Of a stretch of DNA of 18,079 nt, positions 8,073 to 16,452 are shown piece by piece. A program made the translations under genes and the position numbers. Numbering within the stretch: position 1 is the stretch's first letter; each line of letters begins with the position of its first letter. Origin of the DNA: an uncultured Lysobacterales bacterium (GTDB lineage Bacteria > Pseudomonadota > Gammaproteobacteria > Xanthomonadales > SZUA-36); contig CALKKN010000055.1 of NCBI GenBank assembly GCA_937995275.1, positions 1 to 18,079 of the forward strand, in the 5' to 3' direction. The notes under the pieces are model-generated. The model was not told the origin of the DNA. It saw only the letters and a program-made list of their open reading frames with translations, and did no database searches.

Positions 8073-9242
8073 CTAAAGCCGCTCGTCGGGATGTCGAAGC
8101 AGGTCGTATTCCTCGACGACCCGTGCGCCGCCCAGGACCATGCCGTAGCTGATCTCGTCAAAGGTGCGGAACACCATGACCAGACCGTCGTACACTTCGG
8201 GCAGGCGAACCTCGGCATCCTTGGCGAAACTGCCCCAGCGATAGCCGGTGCGGTCTGCCACCACGGCACCTCTGCCGAACGCGGAAAACACGTGTCCCGG
8301 CTCCAGGCCCTGGTTGGTCCCGCCGTTGATCGACACGATCTGGTGCATGCCGACACCGGACCGCTGCCCCGATGTGCCGAGAACCCTCAGCCCGTCAGGG
8401 ACACTGTCCATGGCCCGCGGGAAAAACGTGCTTTCATATCCCGGGTCGTTTGCCGGCAGTATAAAGTCCCCGGGCTTGACCTCTGTACGATCCCGGATGA
8501 TGTCGAGGACGGAAATCTCCCCGGCCTTCGCCACGCGCACCCGGCTGACCTCGACCAGTTCGTACCCCACCGGATCCCTCGGCCGGCGGTTCCAGGGGCT
8601 AACCGTGTTGAAGCTGTCTTCGTCGCGATCCCACACGTTGGGGACCACCCTCCAATGCTTCTGCGGCAGCACGCGGCGGATTTCCGGCGGGTCACCGAGG
8701 CGGTCGTAGATATTCGACAGGCGGGCCACCACATACTCTTCCCCCGCCTGCGCGTTCAGGCCGCGGCCGTAGGTCACATCGCTGTGGGTCGAATTCAGGC
8801 GCTGGTCCTCGTTCGCCACGATGTAAGGGAGTCCGGCGAACTCCTCCGGCGAGAGCACGCGCAGATTGCGTATGAACGGCGCGATCGATTCGAAGGGTAT
8901 CGCGTCGATGGCGTCGTCCCGGTCCGTCACCCGAATGGAGGGGCTGAGTTTCTCCGTGCCACCGCGACGCAGCCTTAGCTGTGGAACGCCATCGACGTAC
9001 ACCAGCGAGATGACATCGCCGGGATAAATCAGGTGCGGGTTTTCGATTTGCGGATTGGCATGCCAGATCGCGGGCCATTGCCAGGGTTTGTCCAGGAATC
9101 TCCCTGAAATATCCCACAGCGTATCGCCCTTCACCACAACGTATTCGTCGGGGTGGTCGGAGCGTACCGACACGTCCTGTGCTACGACAACTCCGGTCAG
9201 GAACAGAGCCGCAAAGGTGAGGTAGATGAGTCTTCTGATCAC
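8073..9242 (-). CDS. LysM-domain exported protein, TsaP-like (type IV pilus secretin-associated family)
   Basis: A 389-residue exported protein. A Sec signal peptide (residues 1-22: RR, hydrophobic core, then VVA-QD as likely cleavage site) precedes a LysM peptidoglycan-binding module at about residues 32-82 (EYVVVKGDTLWDISGRFL ... IYPGDVISLVYV). The remaining ~300 residues contain repeated strand-rich segments (ILPANDPGYESTFFPR, INGGTNQGLEPGHVFSAFG, EVYDGLVMVFRTFDEISYGMV) like the FlgT-like C-terminal region of TsaP. In Pseudomonas a LysM protein of this kind also lies between def and dprA, and TsaP links the type IV pilus secretin to peptidoglycan in Neisseria; assignment here rests on that synteny and architecture. 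The start is GTG 9242 with an AAGAGGAAGGAAC leader. It is the first gene of the leftward unit. Confidence 0.85.
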   Translation of the reverse strand: MIRRLIYLTFAALFLTGVVVAQDVSVRSDHPDEYVVVKGDTLWDISGRFLDKPWQWPAIWHANPQIENPHLIYPGDVISLVYVDGVPQLRLRRGGTEKLSPSIRVTDRDDAIDAIPFESIAPFIRNLRVLSPEEFAGLPYIVANEDQRLNSTHSDVTYGRGLNAQAGEEYVVARLSNIYDRLGDPPEIRRVLPQKHWRVVPNVWDRDEDSFNTVSPWNRRPRDPVGYELVEVSRVRVAKAGEISVLDIIRDRTEVKPGDFILPANDPGYESTFFPRAMDSVPDGLRVLGTSGQRSGVGMHQIVSINGGTNQGLEPGHVFSAFGRGAVVADRTGYRWGSFAKDAEVRLPEVYDGLVMVFRTFDEISYGMVLGGARVVEEYDLLRHPDERL

Positions 9243-9380
9243 GTTCCTTCCTCTTAAGTAGGCATCCAGCCATCTGTCAGATGCGGTCGTTTTTTGTCTG
9301 GCGAACCTAGGCCGCCATTGGCTATCATAATAAATGCGTAGACAAAGTTCATCTTAATTGTTTTTGGCGTCTGTAACTGT
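9243..9380. promoter_or_regulatory. Divergent intergenic promoter region between the LysM gene and def
   Basis: These 138 bases separate two divergently transcribed operons and so should hold both promoters. The right part (about 9315-9370) is much richer in A+T than the rest of the window. The best rightward -10-like element is TATCATAAT at 9323-9331, without a clear TTGACA-like partner at 16-18 bases. For the leftward unit I see TTATTATGAT on the minus strand in the same AT-rich patch, also with no good -35. The def ATG has no convincing Shine-Dalgarno. The promoters are inferred from position; exact boxes are uncertain. Confidence 0.4.
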
Positions 9381-9908
9381 ATGGCTAACTTAGAAATTCT
9401 GGAATTTCCCGATGCCCGCCTCAGGACCGTTGCCAAACCGGTCGAAAAGGTCGACGACACCCTGCGGCAGTTGATCGAGGACATGCTGGAGACCATGTAC
9501 GATGCCGAGGGCATCGGCCTCGCGGCGACCCAGGTCAACTGCCACCGGCGACTGCTGGTGCTGGACGTCAGTGAAACCCGGGACGCGCCCCGGGTGTATA
9601 TCAATCCGGAAATCCTGTCCAGCGAAGGCAGTGAAACCTGCGAGGAAGGCTGCCTGTCCGTGCCCGGCATTTACGCGGAAGTAAAGCGTGCCGAGCGTGT
9701 ACGCGTGGCCGCACTGGACCGCGACGGCAACCGTTTCGAGGAAGACGTTGACGGCCTGCAGGCGATTTGCCTTCAGCACGAGATAGATCACCTCGACGGA
9801 AAGCTGTTCGTCGATTACCTGTCACCGCTCAAGCGCCGCATGGTGACCAAGAAGCTCCAGAAACAGCGCAAGATCGGCAGACAGACGCCCGAACGCGCGG
9901 TCCTCTAG
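9381..9908 (+). CDS. def: Peptide deformylase
   Basis: A 175-residue cytoplasmic metalloenzyme that removes the formyl group from the N-terminal Met of nascent proteins. All three signature motifs are intact: GIGLAATQ (residues 44-51), EGCLSVP (89-95, metal ligand Cys91) and QHEIDHLDG (132-140, metal ligands His133 and His137, catalytic Glu134). The spacing matches E. coli Def within one residue. The start ATG 9381 fits the family N-terminus ([13 protein letters not shown]), although the upstream bases are T-rich with no clear ribosome-binding site. It leads the rightward operon and is followed by fmt after 28 bases, the conserved pairing of deformylase with formyltransferase. Confidence 0.97.
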   Translation: MANLEILEFPDARLRTVAKPVEKVDDTLRQLIEDMLETMYDAEGIGLAATQVNCHRRLLVLDVSETRDAPRVYINPEILSSEGSETCEEGCLSVPGIYAEVKRAERVRVAALDRDGNRFEEDVDGLQAICLQHEIDHLDGKLFVDYLSPLKRRMVTKKLQKQRKIGRQTPERAVL

Positions 9909-9936
9909 TGCCCAGTCCGCCGGGACACCCGCGCGC

Positions 9937-10890
9937 ATGACTCACCCCGGCCCGCTCCGTATCCTGTTCGCCGGGACACCGGAATTCGCGGTCGTGCCGC
10001 TGCGCCGCCTGTGCGCAAAGGGTTTTCCGCCCCTTGCGGTCCTGACCCAGCCGGACCGGCCGGCGGGCCGCGGCCGGGGACTGGCGGCCAGTCCCGTCAA
10101 ACAGGCAGCAGCGGACTACGGCATTCCGGTCCATCAACCCGCTTCGCTGCGGGAAGCGGCCGCGGAGGACTTGCTGACTGCGCTCGCGCCGGACCTGCTG
10201 GTGGTGGTCGCGTACGGCCTCATTCTGCCGCCGCAAATTCTGGCCATCCCCAAATTCGGCTGCTGGAACATCCATGCCTCGCTGCTGCCGCGCTGGCGCG
10301 GGGCCGCGCCGATCCAGCGAGCCATCGAAGCGGGTGACGAGGAAACCGGCGTCTGCATCATGCAGATGGACGCAGGGCTGGACACCGGCCCGATCCTGCA
10401 GCACACACGCATACCGCTGGACGGCAGCGAGACCGGCGGCGACCTGCATGACCGGCTGGCCGATGTGGGCGCCCGGGCGCTGCTGGAGTGCCTGCGGCGG
10501 CTGGCGAGCGGAGCTCCGCCCGTCGGCGAGCCGCAAGACGAGACGGGCGCCTGCTATGCCGCAAAGCTCGAAAAGCGCGAGGCGGAAATCGACTGGGCCC
10601 GGCCCGCGGCGGTACTGGAACGGCGGGTGCGCGCTTTCGATCCCTGGCCCGTCGCGTGGTGCTCCATTGCCGGCGAGCGCACCCGCGTCTGGCGGGCGGC
10701 CCTCGTGCAGCGGGCTTCCTCAGATCCGCCGGGCACGGTTCTCGCCGCCAGCCGCGAGGGCATCGACGTCGCCACGGGCCACGAGGTCCTGCGCCTGCTC
10801 GAATTACAGCCCCCGGGCAAACGCCGCATGACCGTCGCGGAATACCTCAACGCGCGACGGCTGCCGGGCCGGCTGGACGGCGGCCCATGA
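9937..10890 (+). CDS. fmt: Methionyl-tRNA formyltransferase
   Basis: A 317-residue enzyme that formylates Met-tRNA(fMet) with 10-formyl-tetrahydrofolate. The N-terminal formyltransferase domain begins [18 protein letters not shown] and carries the loop [18 protein letters not shown] that contacts the tRNA acceptor stem. Next comes the active-site segment [18 protein letters not shown] (Asn111, His113) with [11 protein letters not shown] (Asp149). The C-terminal OB-like domain holds [18 protein letters not shown] and [12 protein letters not shown]. The length is typical. ATG 9937 is the only suitable start; the upstream region lacks a strong Shine-Dalgarno. Its stop overlaps the rsmB start (ATGA, 10887-10890). 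Confidence 0.97.
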   Translation: MTHPGPLRILFAGTPEFAVVPLRRLCAKGFPPLAVLTQPDRPAGRGRGLAASPVKQAAADYGIPVHQPASLREAAAEDLLTALAPDLLVVVAYGLILPPQILAIPKFGCWNIHASLLPRWRGAAPIQRAIEAGDEETGVCIMQMDAGLDTGPILQHTRIPLDGSETGGDLHDRLADVGARALLECLRRLASGAPPVGEPQDETGACYAAKLEKREAEIDWARPAAVLERRVRAFDPWPVAWCSIAGERTRVWRAALVQRASSDPPGTVLAASREGIDVATGHEVLRLLELQPPGKRRMTVAEYLNARRLPGRLDGGP

Positions 10891-12206
10891 ACCGGCATCC
10901 GGCCGGCAACGCCCGGCTGGCCGCCCTCGAACTTCTGTCCAGGGTCCTCGACCAGGGGCGTAACATGTCCGAGGCCGGAGCGGAGGCCGAAACCCGCCTG
11001 CCGGACCCGCGCGACCGCGCCTTCGCTCGATTTCTGGCCTTCGGCGTATTGCGCTGGCTGTCGGCGTTGGACTGGCTGGCCGCTCAGCTGCTGAAGCGCC
11101 CGCTGAAACGGCGCGACCGCGACGTGCATCGCCTGATCCTGATCGGACTGTTCCAACTCTGGCAGGAGGGCACTGCCCATCATGCCGCCGTCAACGAATC
11201 CGCCGAAAGCGCCCGGGCGCTTGGCAAGCCGTGGGCCGTGGGCTTGGTCAACGCGGTTCTGCGCCGGTTCCAGCGCGAGCGTGACGGCCTGCTGACCCGG
11301 CTCGGCGGCCGCGACGAGCGGTTCGCCCACCCGGGCTGGCTGCTGCAGGCCCTGCGGCGGGACTGGCCGGACGACTGGGCCGCCATCGCCGAGGCGAACA
11401 ACCAGGCCGCCGGGTTGTGGCTGCGGATCAGGAGGGGAGCGGACCGGGCTGCCCTCGCCGGCCACCTGGCTGATGCCGGTTTCACCACGGCGGCGCATCC
11501 GGATGCACCCGATGCCCTCCGCGTCGAGCCGGCCGTCACCGTGGACGCCCTGCCGGGGTTCGCCGCTGGCCTGGTGTCCGTTCAGGACCCGGCAGCGCAA
11601 CTGGCGGCCGACCTGCTGGAACTGGCGCCGGGGCAGCGGGTGCTCGATGCCTGCGCGGCCCCGGGCGGCAAAACCTGCCATATCCTGGAAGCGGAGCCGG
11701 GCGTGCAACTGACCGCGCTCGATCACAGTCCGGACCGGCTCGAGCGAATCACAGAGAACCTCCAGCGGCTCGGCTTCGAGGGGCAGTCCGGCCTGCGCCT
11801 GGCGGCCGCGGACGCCGCGGAACCAGGCGACTGGTGGGATGGCGTGCCCTTCCAGCGAATCCTGCTGGACGCTCCCTGCACGGCCACCGGCGTGATCCGC
11901 CGGCATCCGGAGATCAAGTGGCTGCGGGACCGCGAGCAAGTCGCCACGGCCACGGAACTTCAGGGCCGCCTGCTCGAACGCCTCTGGCCACTGCTGGAAA
12001 CCGGCGGTATCCTCTTATACGCCACGTGCTCGGTACTCAGCGATGAAAACAACAGGCAAATCCGGCAATTTCTGGCGCACCGCTCCGATGCGGAGGTGAT
12101 GCCCCTCCATGCGGACTGGGGCCACTCCCTCGACCATGGACGCCAGATTCTGCCCGGCGAGCGCGACATGGATGGCTTCTATTATGCGCGGCTGCGCAAG
12201 GCCTGA
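10887..12206 (+). CDS. rsmB: 16S rRNA (cytosine-967-C5)-methyltransferase
   Basis: A 439-residue S-adenosylmethionine-dependent enzyme that methylates C967 of 16S rRNA. The N-terminal NusB-like helical domain (about residues 5-135) includes [24 protein letters not shown] and [10 protein letters not shown]. The C-terminal Rossmann domain has [14 protein letters not shown], the AdoMet site [12 protein letters not shown] (residues 252-263), [20 protein letters not shown] with Cys331, and LLYATCSVL with the catalytic Cys381. These cysteines correspond to C325 and C375 of the E. coli enzyme as I recall it. ATG 10887 overlaps the fmt stop, which indicates translational coupling; the frame is open further upstream inside fmt but that is not homologous. 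Its 3' end overlaps the DUF4390 gene by 23 bases. Confidence 0.97.
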   Translation: MNRHPAGNARLAALELLSRVLDQGRNMSEAGAEAETRLPDPRDRAFARFLAFGVLRWLSALDWLAAQLLKRPLKRRDRDVHRLILIGLFQLWQEGTAHHAAVNESAESARALGKPWAVGLVNAVLRRFQRERDGLLTRLGGRDERFAHPGWLLQALRRDWPDDWAAIAEANNQAAGLWLRIRRGADRAALAGHLADAGFTTAAHPDAPDALRVEPAVTVDALPGFAAGLVSVQDPAAQLAADLLELAPGQRVLDACAAPGGKTCHILEAEPGVQLTALDHSPDRLERITENLQRLGFEGQSGLRLAAADAAEPGDWWDGVPFQRILLDAPCTATGVIRRHPEIKWLRDREQVATATELQGRLLERLWPLLETGGILLYATCSVLSDENNRQIRQFLAHRSDAEVMPLHADWGHSLDHGRQILPGERDMDGFYYARLRKA

Positions 12207-12753
12207 AGCCATCGGCTCCCTGCTGGCCGCCCTCCTTGCTCTGGGTGGATGTCAGACGCAGTCCGCGGGGGGGGAATTCGAGATCAATGCCGTCGAGGCG
12301 CGGTGGGCCAACGGCCGCATGCGTGTTCACAGCGAACAGGTCCTGCGCTTCAGTGAACCGGCACGCCAGGCCCTTGGGCACGGCGTACCGCTGACAATCG
12401 AACTCGAGCTGATCCTGCGCAACACCGCCAGCCAGACCCGCGTCGCCCACGAACTGTCGGCCTACGAAATTCGCTACCTCCCCATGAGCGAGCACTACCA
12501 GGTCGCCCGGCTCGCGGACGGCCAGGTCAGAACCTACCCCCGCCTGCGCCACGCCCTGGCGGACCTCGGCCAATTGGACCTGGACCTCGAGACCGGCGCC
12601 CTGCCCGCCGACGACTATGAACTGCTGACCCGCATTCGCCTCGACCACGGCAGGATGCCTCCGCCGATGCGGCTGCCGGTGCTGTTCGACAGCGGCTGGA
12701 AACACGCTTCGACGTGGACGTCCTGGCCGGTCGCCGTGGATCCGGAGGCGTAG
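12184..12753 (+). CDS. DUF4390 family protein, predicted lipoprotein
   Basis: A 189-residue predicted exported protein. Residues 1-23 form a signal ending in the lipobox L-G-G-C, so Cys23 is the probable lipidation site. The mature part matches my memory of DUF4390: FEINAVEARWANGRMRV, FSEPARQALGHGVPLTIELEL, EIRYLPMSEHYQVARL, VRTYPRLRHALADLG and a C-terminal LFDSGWKHASTWTSWPV. The family is found almost invariably between rsmB and ntrY in gammaproteobacteria and has no known function; position suggests a link to NtrY sensing, but that is inference. I chose ATG 12184, which overlaps the rsmB end by 23 bases; earlier in-frame starts lie inside rsmB and would bury the signal peptide. The ntrY gene starts 7 bases after the stop. 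Confidence 0.8.
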   Translation: MRGCARPEAIGSLLAALLALGGCQTQSAGGEFEINAVEARWANGRMRVHSEQVLRFSEPARQALGHGVPLTIELELILRNTASQTRVAHELSAYEIRYLPMSEHYQVARLADGQVRTYPRLRHALADLGQLDLDLETGALPADDYELLTRIRLDHGRMPPPMRLPVLFDSGWKHASTWTSWPVAVDPEA

Positions 12754-12760
12754 CCGGGTC

Positions 12761-14995
12761 ATGGGCCCTTCCACCACACGGGCGAACAAGACCCGCCGGC
12801 TCCTGTTCAGGACGTTGCCGCTGGTCGCGCTGCTGGCCGCACTGCTGGTCTCCCTGTTCCTGGTCAGCGGCGTTCAGCAGGAGGGCGGCGCCACCTCGCC
12901 GGACGACCGCTATCTCTGGGTGCTGGTCGTCACCCTGGTTGCGCTGCTGATCCTGCTGTGGAGTATCGGTTACCGCCTGCTGCGCCTGGTGCGCAACGTG
13001 CGGGCGGGCGTCCCCGGTGCGCGGCTCGCGGCCCGCTGGGTGCGAAATTTCCTGGCGCTGTCGCTGCCCCCGGCCCTGATCGTGTTCTTCTTCTCAGCCT
13101 GGTTCCTGTCGAGCACGATCGACAGCTGGTTCGACGTGCGGGTGGAGGCGGCGCTGGCGGATTCGCTCCAACTCGGCCAGGAATTTCTCGATACGCGGAC
13201 CCTGGAGGTGCGTAACCAGTTGCGGGAAACCCTGGACGAATTGTCCATCCTGCAGGAAGACGGCGAAATGCTGCGGCAGGCCCTGCTCGAACGGGTACGG
13301 GCTGCCGGGCCGACCGAACTGTCGGTGATGGAAACCGACGGGACGCTGGTTGCAACGGCGGACATCAGCGCCCTGACGGGGCTACCCGAAAGGCCGGGGG
13401 ACTTTGCGCTCGTGCAGGCAGGTCAGCAGGGCGAATACGCCGCCGCCGAACCGACAGCTGACGGCAGCCTGCAGATACGCGTGATCCAGCTGATGCCCGC
13501 TCCGTTCCCCGGCGGTTCGCCCCGCTTCCTGCAGGCGATCTACCCGCTGCCGCCCGACATCACCACGCTGGCCGGTTCAATCGAACGGGAGTATTACCGT
13601 TACCAGAACGTCAGCTACCTGCGCCAGTCGCTGAAGCAGAGTTTTATGTTGATCCTGACGCTGGTGCTGCTGCTGACCATCCTGCTGGCAATTCTCGCGG
13701 CCCTGGACTCGGCGCGGCGCATGGTATCGCCGCTGTCCAGGCTGTCCACCGCCACGCGCGAGGTGGCGGCCGGCGATTTCGGCAGGGAAGTCGCTGTCGG
13801 GCCACGCGACGAGATCGGCTTCCTGGTGGAGTCGTTCAACCAGATGACGCAGGCCCTGAAGTCGGCCAGTCGGTCGGCGGAACAGAGCCGGGCCGAACTG
13901 CAGGCCCAGCGCGAGTTCCTCGAGACGGTGCTGGCGAATCTCTCCTCGGGCGTCTTGACCCTCGACCAGGAGAGCCGGCTGATCACGGCAAATGCGGCCT
14001 GCATCCGCATCCTCGGGCTGCCCGGGGATCTGGCAGCGGACCTTGCGGACAACCGGCCCGAGGGACGCGCGCTCGAAAGCCTGAGCGACCGGCTCCCCTT
14101 CCTGAAGCCGTTCGTCGACGCCATCCGCCAACAGACCGCCCGCGGCAGGAACGACTGGCAGCTCGAAATCCGGCTCGACCGCCCGGGCGCACCGCTGGTC
14201 CTGCTGATGCGCGGAACGCGATTGCCGCTGCTGGCTCCCACGGGCAGGGAGTCCGGCCATGGCCAGGTGGTGGTGTTCGACGACGTCACCATTTTGAACC
14301 GGGCGCAACGCGATGCCGCCTGGGCCGAGGTCGCCCGGCGCCTTGCCCACGAGGTCAAGAATCCGCTCACGCCGATACGGCTGGCGGCGGAACGCCTGCG
14401 CATGAAGCTCGGCGGCAGACTCGAGGGCAACGACGAAGCCGTGCTGGAACGGGCGTCCGACACGATCGTGTCCCAGGTGGAGGCCTTGCGCAAACTGGTC
14501 GACGCGTTCGGCGATTATGCCCGGGAGCCGCAGATCAGCCGGGAAGCGATCCGGCTCGACGAATTGGTGCTCGAGGTGGTCACGCTCTACCGGCAAGGCG
14601 ACGCCGGACCGCATTTCAACCTCGATCTCTGCCCCGGACCGCCCGGGCTCGCAGCGGACAGCGGCCGCCTGCGGCAGATGCTGCACAACCTCATCCGCAA
14701 TGCCCGGGAAGCACGCGAAAGCGGCAATGTGAAGCTCGATATCCGAAGCCGCGTCGTCACGGACCAGGGGGGAACCTGGTTGGTGCTCGAGTTGCACGAC
14801 GACGGACCCGGCTTCCCGGACGCGGTGCTCGAGAAGCCCTTCGAGCCCTACGTGACCAGCAAGAGCCACGGGCGCGGCCTCGGACTGGCCATCTGTCGCA
14901 AAATCGTCTCGGAACACAACGGCCGGATCAGGATTTCGAACCACCCCGATGGAGGGGCCCGGGTCGACGTGTTCCTGCCCGTGGATTCACCGTAG
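12761..14995 (+). CDS. ntrY: Membrane sensor histidine kinase NtrY
   Basis: A 744-residue kinase with NtrY architecture. Predicted membrane segments lie near residues 14-36, 51-75, 97-119 and 296-315. The stretch 120-290 is probably periplasmic and is the input domain. HAMP (about 318-370) includes SPLSRLSTATREVAAGDFGRE split over 323-343. A PAS domain (about 385-500) follows. The dimerisation box is RRLAHEVKNPLTPIRLAAERL with phospho-acceptor His530. The ATPase part has the N box LIRNARE (Asn647), G1 DDGPGF, F box PFEPYVTS and G2 GRGLGLA, all intact, so it should be an active kinase. GGAGG at 12744-12748 is 12 bases before the ATG. It pairs with ntrX immediately downstream. In alphaproteobacteria NtrY/X responds to nitrogen or redox state; the signal here is unknown. 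Confidence 0.94.
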   Translation: MGPSTTRANKTRRLLFRTLPLVALLAALLVSLFLVSGVQQEGGATSPDDRYLWVLVVTLVALLILLWSIGYRLLRLVRNVRAGVPGARLAARWVRNFLALSLPPALIVFFFSAWFLSSTIDSWFDVRVEAALADSLQLGQEFLDTRTLEVRNQLRETLDELSILQEDGEMLRQALLERVRAAGPTELSVMETDGTLVATADISALTGLPERPGDFALVQAGQQGEYAAAEPTADGSLQIRVIQLMPAPFPGGSPRFLQAIYPLPPDITTLAGSIEREYYRYQNVSYLRQSLKQSFMLILTLVLLLTILLAILAALDSARRMVSPLSRLSTATREVAAGDFGREVAVGPRDEIGFLVESFNQMTQALKSASRSAEQSRAELQAQREFLETVLANLSSGVLTLDQESRLITANAACIRILGLPGDLAADLADNRPEGRALESLSDRLPFLKPFVDAIRQQTARGRNDWQLEIRLDRPGAPLVLLMRGTRLPLLAPTGRESGHGQVVVFDDVTILNRAQRDAAWAEVARRLAHEVKNPLTPIRLAAERLRMKLGGRLEGNDEAVLERASDTIVSQVEALRKLVDAFGDYAREPQISREAIRLDELVLEVVTLYRQGDAGPHFNLDLCPGPPGLAADSGRLRQMLHNLIRNAREARESGNVKLDIRSRVVTDQGGTWLVLELHDDGPGFPDAVLEKPFEPYVTSKSHGRGLGLAICRKIVSEHNGRIRISNHPDGGARVDVFLPVDSP

Positions 14996-15042
14996 AACCG
15001 TCTCGCGGGACGGGCTAGGCATCCTTTCGTGGTTGGAGTAAG

Positions 15043-15062
15043 CTGTTGCGCACGCGCAACAG
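15043..15062. promoter_or_regulatory. Inverted repeat at the ntrX 5' end
   Basis: CTGTTGCGC-AC-GCGCAACAG is a perfect dyad with 9-bp arms and a 2-base spacer. With one bulged base the arms extend to AAGC/GCTT (15040-15066). It ends 13 bases before ATG 15076 and covers the alternative TTG start at 15046. It could be an operator (TTG-N8-CAA symmetry suits a dimeric Fis-type regulator such as NtrX itself) or an mRNA hairpin limiting ntrX translation relative to ntrY. It is not a terminator, having no U-tract. Confidence 0.5.
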
Positions 15063-15075
15063 GCTTCGGCTTCGC

Positions 15076-16452
15076 ATGTCCCAATCACACATACTCGTCG
15101 TCGACGACGAACCCGACATTCGGGACCTCGTACGCGAAATCCTCGAAGACGAAGGTTACCGCGTCAGCGTGGCCGAGAACGGCACGACCGCCCGCGCGGC
15201 TTTCGCGAACGAACCACCCGACCTGGTGCTCCTGGATATCTGGATGCCCGACGTGGATGGCATCACGCTGCTGCGTGAATGGTCGGCCGGTGGCGGACTG
15301 GCCTGCCCGGTCGTCGTCATGTCGGGGCACGGGACGGTCGAGACGGCGATCGAGGCCACCCGGCTGGGCGCGTTCGATTTCGTTCAGAAGCCGATCTCCC
15401 TGGCCCGGCTGCTCGCCGTCGTCAGTCAGGCCCTGGAATCCGCGAAGATCCGGCCCAGGGCGATTAGCCCACCCCCGGCAGCCACCACCGAGCCGCTCGG
15501 CAACAGCGCCGTGATGCAGGTACTGCGGAAAAAGGCCGATCAGGCCGCCCAGCACGACCTGCCGGTCCTGATCACCGGCGAAAAAGGGTGCGGCCGCGAG
15601 AACCTGGCGCGCTTTATCCACAAGCAGAGCGGGCGCAGCGGCGACTTTGTCACGATGGACCACCGCGAGCTGGATTCCGGGAACTGCCGTGCGTACCTGC
15701 TGGGCGGGGAGGAGGACGCGGCGCCGCAAGAGGGTGTGTTCGAACGGGCGCGGGGGGGAACGCTGTTCATCCCTGAACTGCAGGAAATCCCGGCGCCGGC
15801 GCTGAAATTCATCGACCAGGCCCTGGAATCCGGAGGCCTCGTCGAGGACGGCGGCAAGGGACCCGGTGAACTCGGCTGGAGGTTGATCGCGAGTGCTTGC
15901 AGCTCACTACTGCAGCGGGCGCAGAAACAGGAAACGCTGCAGCAGCTTTATTACCGTCTCAATGTCCTGCCGCTGCACCTCCCGCCGCTGCGCGAGCGGC
16001 CCGATGACGTCCCCGAATTGGTGCGGTTCTACGCCGACTGGTTTCCCAACCGCGAAAACCTGCCATACCGGCCGTTTTCGGTCGCCGCGCAGAACCGGCT
16101 GCGCAACCACAGCTGGCCCGGCAACATCCGCGAACTGCGCAATCTGGTGCGTCACATGCTGGTGCTGGGCGGGGAAGGCGAGGTGACCGTCGCCGAAGTG
16201 GAGGATGCGCTGCGGCAGAGCCCCGTGCAGCCGGCGGCGGAGACGGACGGACACCCGCCGCTGTTTGACCTCCCCCTGCGCGAGGCACGCGAACAGTTCG
16301 AGCGTGAGTACCTGGTATTCAAGCTGCGCGAGGCCGGCGGCAGCGTCGGCAAACTGGCCGAGGCCGTCGGCATGGAGCGGACCCATCTGTATCGCAAGCT
16401 GCGCGCGCTCGGGGTCGACCCCAAAGCTGCCGTGAGCGGCGGGGAAGGCTGA
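15076..16452 (+). CDS. ntrX: NtrX-type response regulator with degenerate AAA+ domain
   Basis: A 458-residue REC-AAA+-Fis protein. The receiver is complete: D10, D11, phospho-acceptor Asp54 in LLDIWMPD, Ser83 and Lys105. The C-terminal helix-turn-helix is typical of NtrX (GGSVGKLAEAVGMERTHLYRKL, shown here in parts at residues 421-442). The central domain is recognisable (YYRLNVLPLHLPPLRERPDDVPEL, WPGNIRELRNLV) but degraded: Walker A is GEKGCGRE (168-175) with Arg in place of the invariant Lys, Walker B has Pro233 where Asp is expected (TLFIPELQE), the GAFTGA sigma54-contact loop is replaced near residues 208-220, and the first Arg-finger position is Leu288. ATG 15076 fits the family but lacks a Shine-Dalgarno; TTG 15046 has GGAG seven bases upstream and would add ten Arg-rich residues. 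It overlaps trkA by one base. Confidence 0.9.
   Translation: MSQSHILVVDDEPDIRDLVREILEDEGYRVSVAENGTTARAAFANEPPDLVLLDIWMPDVDGITLLREWSAGGGLACPVVVMSGHGTVETAIEATRLGAFDFVQKPISLARLLAVVSQALESAKIRPRAISPPPAATTEPLGNSAVMQVLRKKADQAAQHDLPVLITGEKGCGRENLARFIHKQSGRSGDFVTMDHRELDSGNCRAYLLGGEEDAAPQEGVFERARGGTLFIPELQEIPAPALKFIDQALESGGLVEDGGKGPGELGWRLIASACSSLLQRAQKQETLQQLYYRLNVLPLHLPPLRERPDDVPELVRFYADWFPNRENLPYRPFSVAAQNRLRNHSWPGNIRELRNLVRHMLVLGGEGEVTVAEVEDALRQSPVQPAAETDGHPPLFDLPLREAREQFEREYLVFKLREAGGSVGKLAEAVGMERTHLYRKLRALGVDPKAAVSGGEG

Noticed and set aside
9918..9980. 12-base direct repeat CGCCGGGACACC around the fmt start (9918-9929 and 9969-9980)
   Set aside because: Two copies only, one inside the conserved FAGTP codons; best explained by chance in GC-rich DNA.
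10554..11939. Open frame of 461 codons on the - strand across fmt and rsmB
   Set aside because: It is an antisense shadow of two strongly conserved genes.
13577..14944. Open frame of 455 codons on the - strand across ntrY
   Set aside because: It is antisense to the HAMP, PAS and kinase domains of NtrY and shows no independent protein features.
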